NCBI RefSeq assembly: GCF_007859815.1
Contig: NZ_SJPH01000004.1
Location: 124,001 to 188,000 of the forward strand
Direction of reading: 5' to 3'
Length of the DNA stretch: 64,000 nucleotides
Source: Botrimarina hoheduenensis
Lineage (GTDB): Bacteria > Planctomycetota > Planctomycetia > Pirellulales > Lacipirellulaceae
Of the stretch, positions 18,538 through 25,951 are shown piece after piece (position 1 is the first letter of the stretch; each line of letters starts with the position of its first letter). The position numbers and the translations under genes are program-made. Below the pieces are notes generated by a model, which made no database searches, had not been told where the DNA came from, and saw only the letters and a list, made by a program, of their open reading frames with translations.

Positions 18538-20715
18538 TCACTTGGTTTCGTCCGCGTTCGCGGGGGCATTCGCGTTGGGAGCGCTGCCGTCGGCAGTTGC
18601 TTCCCGCAACCAACGTGCCCGTAATTGATCGCCGTGACGTTGGGCCGAAGCGGAGTCTCCCAGCGTTTCAGCGGCGGTAGCCGTCTCGCCCAACGCTTCG
18701 TACGCACGGGCGCGCGTATAGCGAATCGATTCGCGCAGCTCCTCGGCATCAGGGCCGATCAGCGCGCTATTACCAAGCCACGAGATCGCGTTACGGTAGT
18801 CGCCGCGCTCCAGCGCTGTCGTCGCAAGCCAATAGGTGGCGATCACTTTCGCTCGGCGATAGATATCGCGTTTCACGTCGGAGGAGACCGTCGCGATGAG
18901 CTTGTCCTTAGGCCGTAGGGTTCGATCCATAAAGCTCACCTGCGCGGCACGCAGATCGTCCTGGGGATCGGCAAGCACTTCTCCCTTGGGGGCCGCGTCT
19001 TCCTTAACGCCACGGAAGCTCAGAACCCGCCCTTTCCACAGGGGCGGACGCCACGCGAACGGCAGAAACTCCTTGATGTCGCGGTTGCGACGGCCCTGGT
19101 TCAGCTTGTGCTTAGCGCGGAGTGTCTCAAACGGGTGCTCCCACAGCTTGACGGCCAAAGACGGAGGCAATGCGGCCGAGACAGCCGCCGCGGTCTTCTC
19201 GAGATCCACGGTCAGCACCAGCGAGTCACGGCCCGAAAAGCGTTTCTCCAAGGCCGCGGCACGGCCGGTGAGCGCAAAGGGTTCGGCGACAAGCCATGCA
19301 CTCGCATCAACTAGCGCCTCAGCCGTCACGGGGTACGGACTGTCGGGCAGATCAAAGCCGCGCAGGATCGAGGGCTCGGCGATCAGTTCCGCGAGCGAGG
19401 CATCAGCACGCGGCGAGCCGGGCTGACGACTAACAGGGAGGCCAAGCTGGGGATCAAACAGCACCGCTCGAACTCCTTCGACAACGCCCACGAGGGTTCG
19501 AGCGGTCGTGTCGTTGGTCTCCGTAACGGACAGCACAAAGGGGGTTAGTTCGGCCTGACGACACAGCAGGGCGAAGACCCAAGCCCGTTGTTCGGCCGAC
19601 CCGCGACCGTGCAGCATCGCCTCCCAGGGCAAGTTGGGCGACGCCTCTGCTGACGGCATGAGTGCAACGTTACGCACCACCCAATCGAACAGTTCCGCGG
19701 CCTGATCCGCCGCCGAGGCACTGTTGCCACGCACCCGGCGGGCGATATCGCGACACCAAACCGCCTGCTGGATTTCGCGGCTCTCGTTCACGAGAAACGG
19801 TCCCTGGGCCAGCGCTGTGACGGTCAACAGATCGCTGATCGGGTCAGCCTGCTCCAGCGACGGCAACGTTTTCAGCCACCGCTTGATCTCGGCTTGGCGA
19901 CCCTCGCTGACTCCGCCGCTCTGCCGCAGCCACTGATTGACGCGCTCATGGAGCTGCCGGAGTTCGGCTTCATCGGGGCTGGGCTGCCAGCCCACGGGAG
20001 GATCACGCCGCCGCGCATAGGCCGCCAGTTGGCTGCTGATCTGTTCCATCCGGTCGTCAACGTTGCGCCACACCTCCAAGCGGAACGGCGTGTCAACTTC
20101 CCTCGACAAGCCCCCCACGATCAGCAAATCGTTGTCACTCAGCACCTGTGCCACGCGGAACTCGAACGCTTCCATCACGACGATGTCGGCATCGCCCGCC
20201 TCGCGGAGACGATCCTGCGTCTCGCGGCCAATCCGAGCAAAGTACTTGATCGTGTCGTCGGGGCGGACATCCGCTGCTCGGAAGCGAGCGTTGCGACGCG
20301 GAACGCGCAATAGGTTCGCGGGGGCTTCGGGCGGGACACCGTCGGGCCGCACGATGACGGCCTCGATATCTTCCCCGTCGGTGCTCGACCGCGAATCGAC
20401 GACCACCGTGGGGGGGGTTAGATCGAGCTGGACCGCCTCGGGCAGCGTTCGGAGCTGCGAAGCGATCGACTCGAGCAGCGCATCGGTTTGTGCCGCTTGG
20501 CGTTGACGGCTGCGGCGTTCCGCCGCGTCGCGCGATGCCGACTCGTCCGCACCGCCGCAGCCCATCAGGCCACCGCCGACGATCATGCCGCCCAACATCA
20601 ACCGCAGCCAACCCCGCTTTGCTCCGACCGACCGAACCGCTCGGCTTGCGCTGGCGTGGCAATCAGGGGGGGCAAACGCACAATGCTTCAGAACGCTTCG
20701 CACAAGGGCTCTCAT
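18538..20715 (-). CDS. Lipoprotein with transglutaminase-like domain
   Basis: Up to 725 residues. A lipobox (GGGLMGC, Cys about residue 53 in the longest frame) follows a hydrophobic stretch, so the mature protein is probably lipid-anchored. The true start may lie inside the first 40 residues. From about 290 to 430 it resembles a transglutaminase-like core: VWCRDIARRVRG, AAELFDWVVRNVAL, SAEQRAWVFALLCRQ and GVRAVLFDPQLGLPV. At the position where the catalytic Cys is expected (GxxC near a helix) there is GSAEQRAWV, so the domain may be inactive. The C-terminal part ends in a TPR-like pair. Planctomycete-type secreted protein of unknown function. Confidence 0.7.
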   Translation of the reverse strand: MRALVRSVLKHCAFAPPDCHASASRAVRSVGAKRGWLRLMLGGMIVGGGLMGCGGADESASRDAAERRSRQRQAAQTDALLESIASQLRTLPEAVQLDLTPPTVVVDSRSSTDGEDIEAVIVRPDGVPPEAPANLLRVPRRNARFRAADVRPDDTIKYFARIGRETQDRLREAGDADIVVMEAFEFRVAQVLSDNDLLIVGGLSREVDTPFRLEVWRNVDDRMEQISSQLAAYARRRDPPVGWQPSPDEAELRQLHERVNQWLRQSGGVSEGRQAEIKRWLKTLPSLEQADPISDLLTVTALAQGPFLVNESREIQQAVWCRDIARRVRGNSASAADQAAELFDWVVRNVALMPSAEASPNLPWEAMLHGRGSAEQRAWVFALLCRQAELTPFVLSVTETNDTTARTLVGVVEGVRAVLFDPQLGLPVSRQPGSPRADASLAELIAEPSILRGFDLPDSPYPVTAEALVDASAWLVAEPFALTGRAAALEKRFSGRDSLVLTVDLEKTAAAVSAALPPSLAVKLWEHPFETLRAKHKLNQGRRNRDIKEFLPFAWRPPLWKGRVLSFRGVKEDAAPKGEVLADPQDDLRAAQVSFMDRTLRPKDKLIATVSSDVKRDIYRRAKVIATYWLATTALERGDYRNAISWLGNSALIGPDAEELRESIRYTRARAYEALGETATAAETLGDSASAQRHGDQLRARWLREATADGSAPNANAPANADETK

Positions 20716-20764
20716 CTAGATCGGCACGTCGTACGGTCGCCGCGTTGCGGCCGCAACAGGGCTC

Positions 20765-21622
20765 TTATTGTACGCTCGCAACACTGCGGATGGCGATGAG
20801 CCGCTCGACAAGCGCCACCACTTCCGAAAGCGGAATCATGTTCGCGCCGTCGCTCGGCGAGCGGTCCGGGTCGGGGTGCGTTTCGAGAAACACTGCGTCG
20901 GCTCCCATCGCGACGGCGGCCTGCGCCAGCGGCGGAGCCATCGCGCGATTGCCACCGGTTGCCCCGCCGCCGGCCGCTCCGCCCGGCTGCTGCACGCTGT
21001 GCGTGGCGTCGTACACAACCGGCACGCCAAGCTCCTGCATCAGCGGGATGGCACAAAAATCGTTGACCAATCGGCCATAACCGAAAAAAGTGCCGCGCTC
21101 GCATAGCAGCACGTTTTCGCAGCCCGCCTCGCGAAGCTTACCCACCACGTGCTTCATCTCTGCGGGAGCCATGAATTGGCCCTTCTTGACGTTCACGGCC
21201 CGTCCGGTCTGAGCGGCCGCGACAAGCAGGTCGGTCTGACGCGCTAAAAAGGCGGGCACCTGCAACAACTGACACGCTTGCCCCACGGCGGCGGCCTGGG
21301 AGGGCTCGTGCAGATCGGTGGTGACGGGGAGCCCCGTTTCGGCGTGGACATCGGCCAAGATGCGCAGGCCCTCGTCGATGCCCGGACCGCGATAGGCCCC
21401 GAAGCTCGTGCGATTGGCCTTGTCGAACGATGCCTTGAAGACCAGCGACACGTCGAGCGGCTGCAAGCTTTTCACGAGCGTGTCCGCAATGCGGAGCGTC
21501 AGCTCTCGCGATTCGATCACGCACGGACCCGCGATCAACGTCAGCGGCTGCCGGGGCCCCACTTGGACGGCAGAAGCACCGGTTCCGATCGTGGCGGTTC
21601 GTTTCAAGGCTGCCGTGTCCAT
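20765..21622 (-). CDS. kdsA: 3-deoxy-8-phosphooctulonate synthase
   Basis: Makes Kdo-8-phosphate from phosphoenolpyruvate and arabinose-5-phosphate, the first committed Kdo step for lipopolysaccharide. The product is 285 residues, normal length. [12 protein letters not shown] near the N-terminus has Cys where the E. coli enzyme has Asn, which is typical of the metal-dependent class. [64 protein letters not shown] and LETHPDPD are all family motifs. kdtA is found 30 kb away in this window, so Kdo is probably transferred to lipid A. Confidence 0.95.
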   Translation of the reverse strand: MDTAALKRTATIGTGASAVQVGPRQPLTLIAGPCVIESRELTLRIADTLVKSLQPLDVSLVFKASFDKANRTSFGAYRGPGIDEGLRILADVHAETGLPVTTDLHEPSQAAAVGQACQLLQVPAFLARQTDLLVAAAQTGRAVNVKKGQFMAPAEMKHVVGKLREAGCENVLLCERGTFFGYGRLVNDFCAIPLMQELGVPVVYDATHSVQQPGGAAGGGATGGNRAMAPPLAQAAVAMGADAVFLETHPDPDRSPSDGANMIPLSEVVALVERLIAIRSVASVQ

Positions 21623-21936
21623 GGCGAAGTGGCCAACCGGGATCGCCGGGGCGGGGGGTTATCGTAACGGGGAGAGGAAAAACGGGGCCGAAAGAACCCC
21701 AGGCGAAACTAACAAGCACGGTTTCCTAAGGCGCCCGCGGCCGGAGATCAACTGCACGGCGTAGATCAGGTGTCTCATTCTGGAACGCGATGCGCCCCGC
21801 TCACTAATCGGCACGACGCGTCGTGCTGTTATGCGGCCTTCGTAGCAAACTAGCGCAGCATTCGTGCTCACCCTCCGCGCGAGCGGGAATCATCTCGATT
21901 TGAGACGCCGGCTTTTGCGAGAAAACAGGGCCTAAA

Positions 21937-22105
21937 GGCGGTCTCGAAACGAGACGGACGCCTGAGCCCCCGTCTGGCACGCAGCGTGCTTTAAGTGCTG
22001 ACGGACTCGCGGGGCCTCGGATGATGGTGCTGCGGCGGCTTTCTTGCCCCTGGCCGCTTCAGTGTGTTGGTAAAAGCCGACTCATCCGAGGCCCGCGTTT
22101 TTTTT
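21937..22105 (+). ncRNA. Candidate structured RNA ending in an intrinsic terminator
   Basis: This lies in a 488-base stretch (21623-22110) with no convincing ORF. In order on the plus strand: a hairpin GTCTCG/CGAGAC with loop AAA at 21941-21955, flanked by GGCG and CGCC; a small palindrome GCACGCAGCGTGC near 21978; then a perfect 13-bp outer stem, 22012-22024 with 22082-22094, that closes two inner stems (GCGGC/GCCGC and GTTGG/CCGAC), and eight Ts at 22098-22105. The stem plus T-tract is a plus-strand terminator with no plus-strand gene before it. No known RNA family was recognised. It may instead only be the 3' hairpin of the leftward cyclophilin gene, whose stop is at 22111. Confidence 0.4.
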
Positions 22106-22110
22106 GGGCG

Positions 22111-23178
22111 CTATCGGCGTCCCCTAAGCCGGCCGGCAACGCTCCCCGCCAACAGCAGCACGCAGCTTGAAAGGCTCGCCGGCTCCGGAACCGCCAGCGC
22201 TGACGAGGCAAGCCAGGCGTCACGCCAGACCGTGTAGTCGGCCGTGTCGATCAGGCCATCTTGATTGCCATCGGCATCGAGCGACGTTGTCGAAGAGTAG
22301 GTCGTCCGCCACCAGAGATAGTCGGCCTGGGTCACGATGCCGTCTTGGTTGAAATCACCCGCAACCTGCGGCAGGAGCGTCCCCTGCCCCACGTTGGCTT
22401 GCCAGATCAGTCGATCATCGGCATCCACGTCGCGATCGCCGTCGGCGTCAGCCCTGAGATCAGCGACGCCATAGCTCCCCTGCCCGGCCTGCCAGACGAG
22501 CTCATCGGCGGCGTTAACGATGCCGTCGAGATTGAAATCGCCCGCTTGAAGCGAGATCTCAACCACCTCAGCGAGCACCACGGGGAACTGACCATTCACG
22601 AGCGGCATCGTCGCGAGGTAGGTGCCGGCGTATTGCGGGAAAGACACTTGCAGCTGGTTCTGATAGGGAACGGCCGAAAACCAATCAAACCCCGCGGTGA
22701 TCTGTCCATAGACGGTGTAGGGACCCGGGTCGAAACCGGCCGCATTGTTCGTGACGTTGAAAAACCATTGGCTCGTCGCGCTGTCGGGGCTGGTCGAGCG
22801 TGCGGCGGCAAGGCTTCCCGGAGTGTTCGACAGGCCGTTGCTGGCGTTGAACTCGTTCTCGATCATCGGGAAGTCGGGCACCGGATCGTTCAACAGGTTC
22901 TGAACAAACAGGGGATCCGGCAGACGAAAACCTCCGCCCTGCACAAACCGAGCCGAGCCCGACTGCACACGATGCACATAAGTGTCATCGAAGAGACCGT
23001 CGTTCACGTACCGAAAGAAGTTGGCCACATGACGCGGAGAATCGTTGCCGTACAGCTCGACCTCGATCGCGCCGTAGTTCCAGTACATCCGTACTTTGTG
23101 CGTTGGCGTCGCAGCTGGAGCCGGCAAGACAAAGCTCAGCACAATCAGGGCGATGCCGCCCCCACGCACCACGTTCAT
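22111..23178 (-). CDS. Secreted cyclophilin with dockerin-like repeats and PEP-CTERM tail
   Basis: A 355-residue exported protein. Residues 1-23 are a signal peptide. About 28-205 is a cyclophilin-type peptidyl-prolyl isomerase domain: IEVELYGNDSPRHVANFFRY, VHRVQSGSARFVQGGGF and SQWFFNVTNN. The His-Arg and Phe/Gln active-site positions are present, but the loop between them is two or three residues longer than usual. Four EF-hand-like Asp-rich motifs follow (GDFNLDGIVNAAD, DADGDRDVDADD, GDFNQDGIVTQAD, DADGNQDGLIDTAD), i.e. two dockerin-type pairs. The end is VPEPASLSS, a hydrophobic stretch, then RLRGRR. The start overlaps the upstream cyclophilin gene by four bases (ATGA). Confidence 0.88.
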   Translation of the reverse strand: MNVVRGGGIALIVLSFVLPAPAATPTHKVRMYWNYGAIEVELYGNDSPRHVANFFRYVNDGLFDDTYVHRVQSGSARFVQGGGFRLPDPLFVQNLLNDPVPDFPMIENEFNASNGLSNTPGSLAAARSTSPDSATSQWFFNVTNNAAGFDPGPYTVYGQITAGFDWFSAVPYQNQLQVSFPQYAGTYLATMPLVNGQFPVVLAEVVEISLQAGDFNLDGIVNAADELVWQAGQGSYGVADLRADADGDRDVDADDRLIWQANVGQGTLLPQVAGDFNQDGIVTQADYLWWRTTYSSTTSLDADGNQDGLIDTADYTVWRDAWLASSALAVPEPASLSSCVLLLAGSVAGRLRGRR

Positions 23179-24101
23179 CGGTTACCCCTTCGTCGCACAC
23201 CAATCAGCAGGCCGAACAACCCGACCAGCGCAACCCCCGCGGGCTCGGGCACCGCAACCGCCATCAGCGGGCCTGTGAAGCTGTCGCGCCAGAGAGTGAA
23301 GTCCGCCAGATCAACGACGCCGTCTCCGTTGCCATCGGCTTCGGCGCGGGACGTCACGCCGTAATCAGCTTGCCAGACGGCAAGGTCCGCGTTGTCGACG
23401 TCGCCATCGCGGTCGTAGTCGCCCGGCAACAGGTTGAGCACGCTGACCGAGTTGATGAGCACGACGTTGTTGCCGCCAACGGGCGTGAAAGCGTTGTACT
23501 GGGCGGCCGTGTAGTTACGCATCGGTGCTTCGTTCCAAGCCCCCTGGAAGCCGAAGCGAGGAACCGCCGCGATCGCATCAACCACCTGCATCCCATTGCC
23601 CAACACGCGACCGAACGCGGTGAAGCCGCCGTTCTGGTTGTCGAGGTTGGCCGCGTTGTTGCCGAGGTTGAAGAACCACTGGTTGGTGGCGCTGTTCGGA
23701 TCGCCGCCGATCTTGGCCATGGCGATCGTGCCCCGCAGGTTCGAGATGCCCGGCTCGTTGAGCACCGCGGTTTGCTGAAACACACGCGGATAATTATCGG
23801 GCTCGACCTGCGTGGTGCCGTTGTAGGTCCAGCCGCCCCCCTGGATCACAAAGCCCGGCGAGGTGCGATGAATCATCGTGTTGGTGTAATTGCCGCGCCC
23901 GACGTAGCCCAAGAAGTTATCGACCGTCAGCGGCGTGGCCGAGTCGTACAGCCGCACGTCGATCGCCCCCAAGACCGTATCGAAACGAACCAGCGTCGAT
24001 GCGTCGGCACCGCTAGCAGCCCCGAGGCCGGTTGCCAGACAGGCAACAGCGATCGCGCCCGTCCAACGCCGCCGCGGGACGCCCCTGGTTGATGTGCTCA
24101 T
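23175..24101 (-). CDS. Secreted cyclophilin with dockerin-like repeat and PEP-CTERM tail
   Basis: A 308-residue paralogue of the next gene. After a signal peptide (GAIAVACLATGLGAASGADA) comes a cyclophilin domain with DTVLGAIDVRLYDSATPLTV, MIHRTSPGFVIQGGGW (Arg, Phe and Gln of the active site) and ATNQWFFNLGNNAA, then FTAFGRVLGNGMQVVDAI. One dockerin-like pair follows (GDYDRDGDVDNAD, DGNGDGVVDLAD), then VPEPAGVALVGLFGLLIGVRRRGNR as sorting tail. The start at 24101 was preferred to the ATG at 24128. It probably acts on proteins outside the inner membrane, either as a folding catalyst or as a surface component. Confidence 0.9.
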   Translation of the reverse strand: MSTSTRGVPRRRWTGAIAVACLATGLGAASGADASTLVRFDTVLGAIDVRLYDSATPLTVDNFLGYVGRGNYTNTMIHRTSPGFVIQGGGWTYNGTTQVEPDNYPRVFQQTAVLNEPGISNLRGTIAMAKIGGDPNSATNQWFFNLGNNAANLDNQNGGFTAFGRVLGNGMQVVDAIAAVPRFGFQGAWNEAPMRNYTAAQYNAFTPVGGNNVVLINSVSVLNLLPGDYDRDGDVDNADLAVWQADYGVTSRAEADGNGDGVVDLADFTLWRDSFTGPLMAVAVPEPAGVALVGLFGLLIGVRRRGNR

Positions 24102-24377
24102 AGCCGACTGTTCCGTGGTTCGCTGCACAGCTTGGCCAACGCATCAAACCTGCGTGGCCAGCCGGGGGGGTGCCCTGCCGTTGCCTCTTCCCTCACCATT
24201 CTAAATGGCCTCACCAAAGCGGTCGACCATCTAGCTAACAAGATGGGACAGCAACCAAGGCCGGAAATCCGCGATAAGTCTCACGATCGGCACGGGTCCG
24301 CGGTGCGAGGCATTATCGGGCCGGCGATCCGCAACGTCCGCAGAAGCGAGCCCCACCACACAGACAGCGCTAAGTGG

Positions 24378-25394
24378 TCACTTCCGCTGCAGAGTCGCCT
24401 CGCCCTGGCCAGCGGTCCCTGTGATCCGCACCACCCCACGCGGCGTGGTCAGATCATCCAGCGAGGCGGCGTACTGCCATCCGTCGTCGGCTTGCCAGTC
24501 GAGCCCCTCCGCTGCGTACGACCCGGTAACCTCGCTTGTCTCGCCAGTTGTCATCGCAAACTGCCGACCACGCACCTCGCCCGCGCGGCTCAGATTGAGT
24601 TCAACAAGCTGCCGGGGAGATCCCTGAACACTTCCGACACGGAACACGCCCAACAGGAGCCACTGCTGATCTAGCGGTGCGGCGGCGACTTGATCCTCGT
24701 CCCCCAGCGGGCCCCCGGCGGGGGGATTTGCCGCGAGCCACGTTCTCACTTGCTCAGCGGTCCTCCGCGCGCCGGCGGTCTTGCCCCAGGCATTGGGGTG
24801 CTGTGCCGACCATTCTGCCGAAAACCGTTCGGGCGGGGGCCCCGCGGCAGCCTCCTCCTCGGCGCGATCTACCGGCTTGCGACGCTCTCGTGGCGGGCGT
24901 GGCGCGACGGGCCTTCGCTGCCGATCGGGTCGACCGACTTGCTCTTCCGCTACTGGCGGAGCATCGTTTGAGCTTGAAGACAGCGGATCGAAACCGCGCT
25001 GCACCCCTCCGCCGCTGCCGCGTTGACCACGCCAGTCGCGTCGATCACGCGGTGTGACCGGACTGCCGGTCGCCGGCAACGGGGCACCGGGGACCACCCC
25101 GAAACCGTTGGAAGGCCCGGTGTAGGAACGTCCTGTCTGGGGGAGCGGAACTCCGCTAGGCAAACCTGTCGCGGGGTTGCGTTGCGGCGTGCCGCTTGGC
25201 GGTTGGCCCTGCGGTCCCGCGGGCGCGAATCGATCCCACGACCGCCCGCCGCGCGGCGGCTGCCCGGCCTGATCGGACTTGCGCTTTCCCGCCTGATCGG
25301 ACTTGCTCGTTTGTGCTTCGGCCAGCGTCATCACGCCGCCCAGCCCGAAGGCGGTCAGTGCGATAGCGGTCAGCGTCTTGGCAACAACGTTCAT
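24378..25394 (-). CDS. Secreted Pro/Arg/Gly-rich hypothetical protein
   Basis: A 338-residue protein with a signal peptide (KTLTAIALTAFGLGGVMTLAEA). Residues 30 to about 185 are low-complexity, rich in Pro, Gly, Arg and Gln, and probably disordered. From about 190 there is a more ordered part: FSAEWSAQHPNAWGK, TAEQVRTWLAANPPAGG and a beta-rich end (LLLGVFRVGSVQG to RITGTAGQGEATL). I do not recognise a family. A short in-frame duplication, KSDQAGKRKSDQAG, is visible near residue 31. About 276 bases upstream, to the cyclophilin start, show no gene. Confidence 0.65.
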   Translation of the reverse strand: MNVVAKTLTAIALTAFGLGGVMTLAEAQTSKSDQAGKRKSDQAGQPPRGGRSWDRFAPAGPQGQPPSGTPQRNPATGLPSGVPLPQTGRSYTGPSNGFGVVPGAPLPATGSPVTPRDRRDWRGQRGSGGGVQRGFDPLSSSSNDAPPVAEEQVGRPDRQRRPVAPRPPRERRKPVDRAEEEAAAGPPPERFSAEWSAQHPNAWGKTAGARRTAEQVRTWLAANPPAGGPLGDEDQVAAAPLDQQWLLLGVFRVGSVQGSPRQLVELNLSRAGEVRGRQFAMTTGETSEVTGSYAAEGLDWQADDGWQYAASLDDLTTPRGVVRITGTAGQGEATLQRK

Positions 25395-25600
25395 GGGCTT
25401 TCCTCACCGCCTGCGGGACCAACGCCGATACGCGGGCGTACTAAAGAGTTCGACGGCCTGCTCCTAGTTTAGCTCACGGCTGGGTACATTTTGCGGATTA
25501 GCCGCATTATTGACGGTTGCGCAGCTTAGGCACCCAACCATCACCGAGCAGATGGGTAGCGCCGGACTGGTCTGCTTCGGATCGCTCAGCAATCCGGTGC

Positions 25601-25951
25601 TCAAGATGCGAGAATCTCCAAACGCACGGTTTGGAGCACCTCGGGCGCGGCCCCGGTCAGCACGATCCGATTCGTGGTGAGCAGCCGTCCGGTAACCTCA
25701 TAGCTGTGCGAGCTGGCCGCTGGGGGGACACGGCTGAGTGGCCCGTCTTTATGTGGCCCGTCGTTGAGCGGCTCGTCATTCAGCAAGGCCGCGGCAGCGG
25801 GCCCGTCCCACACCAAAAAAACCCGCTCCGCCGAGCCCAGGCCGGAGGGACGGTGGAAGATCCGTAGCTGTCGGCCCGTGCCATCCTCGCGCCAAGCTGA
25901 GCGAAGACGGATCGTGTGCCGCGCTGGTTCTTCGGGCGGCGTACGCATCAC
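25601..25951 (-). CDS. Small protein downstream of the prepilin-like gene
   Basis: A 116-residue protein with no signal peptide or membrane helix; the start overlaps the stop of the large prepilin-like gene by four bases, so translation is coupled. The sequence is beta-strand-like (HTIRLRSAWREDGTGRQLRI, RIVLTGAAPEVLQTVRLEIL) with a Pro/Asp-rich insert at about residues 57-71 made of three pentapeptides (LNDEP, LNDGP, HKDGP). Coupling suggests it works with the prepilin-like protein. Function unknown. Confidence 0.65.
   Translation of the reverse strand: MMRTPPEEPARHTIRLRSAWREDGTGRQLRIFHRPSGLGSAERVFLVWDGPAAAALLNDEPLNDGPHKDGPLSRVPPAASSHSYEVTGRLLTTNRIVLTGAAPEVLQTVRLEILAS
25739..25783 (-). repeat. 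Three imperfect 15-bp tandem units inside a coding sequence
   Basis: Units at 25739-25753, 25754-25768 and 25769-25783 share the pattern TGGCCCGTCxTT on the plus strand. On the coding (minus) strand each encodes a pentapeptide of form [LH][NK]D[EG]P. The unit length is a multiple of three, so copy-number change would keep the frame. Confidence 0.7.

Noticed and set aside
22261..24092. Two plus-strand open frames (22261-23364 and 23103-24092) antisense to the cyclophilins
   Set aside because: The minus-strand genes have signal peptides, isomerase motifs, dockerin repeats and PEP-CTERM tails. The plus-strand products have none.
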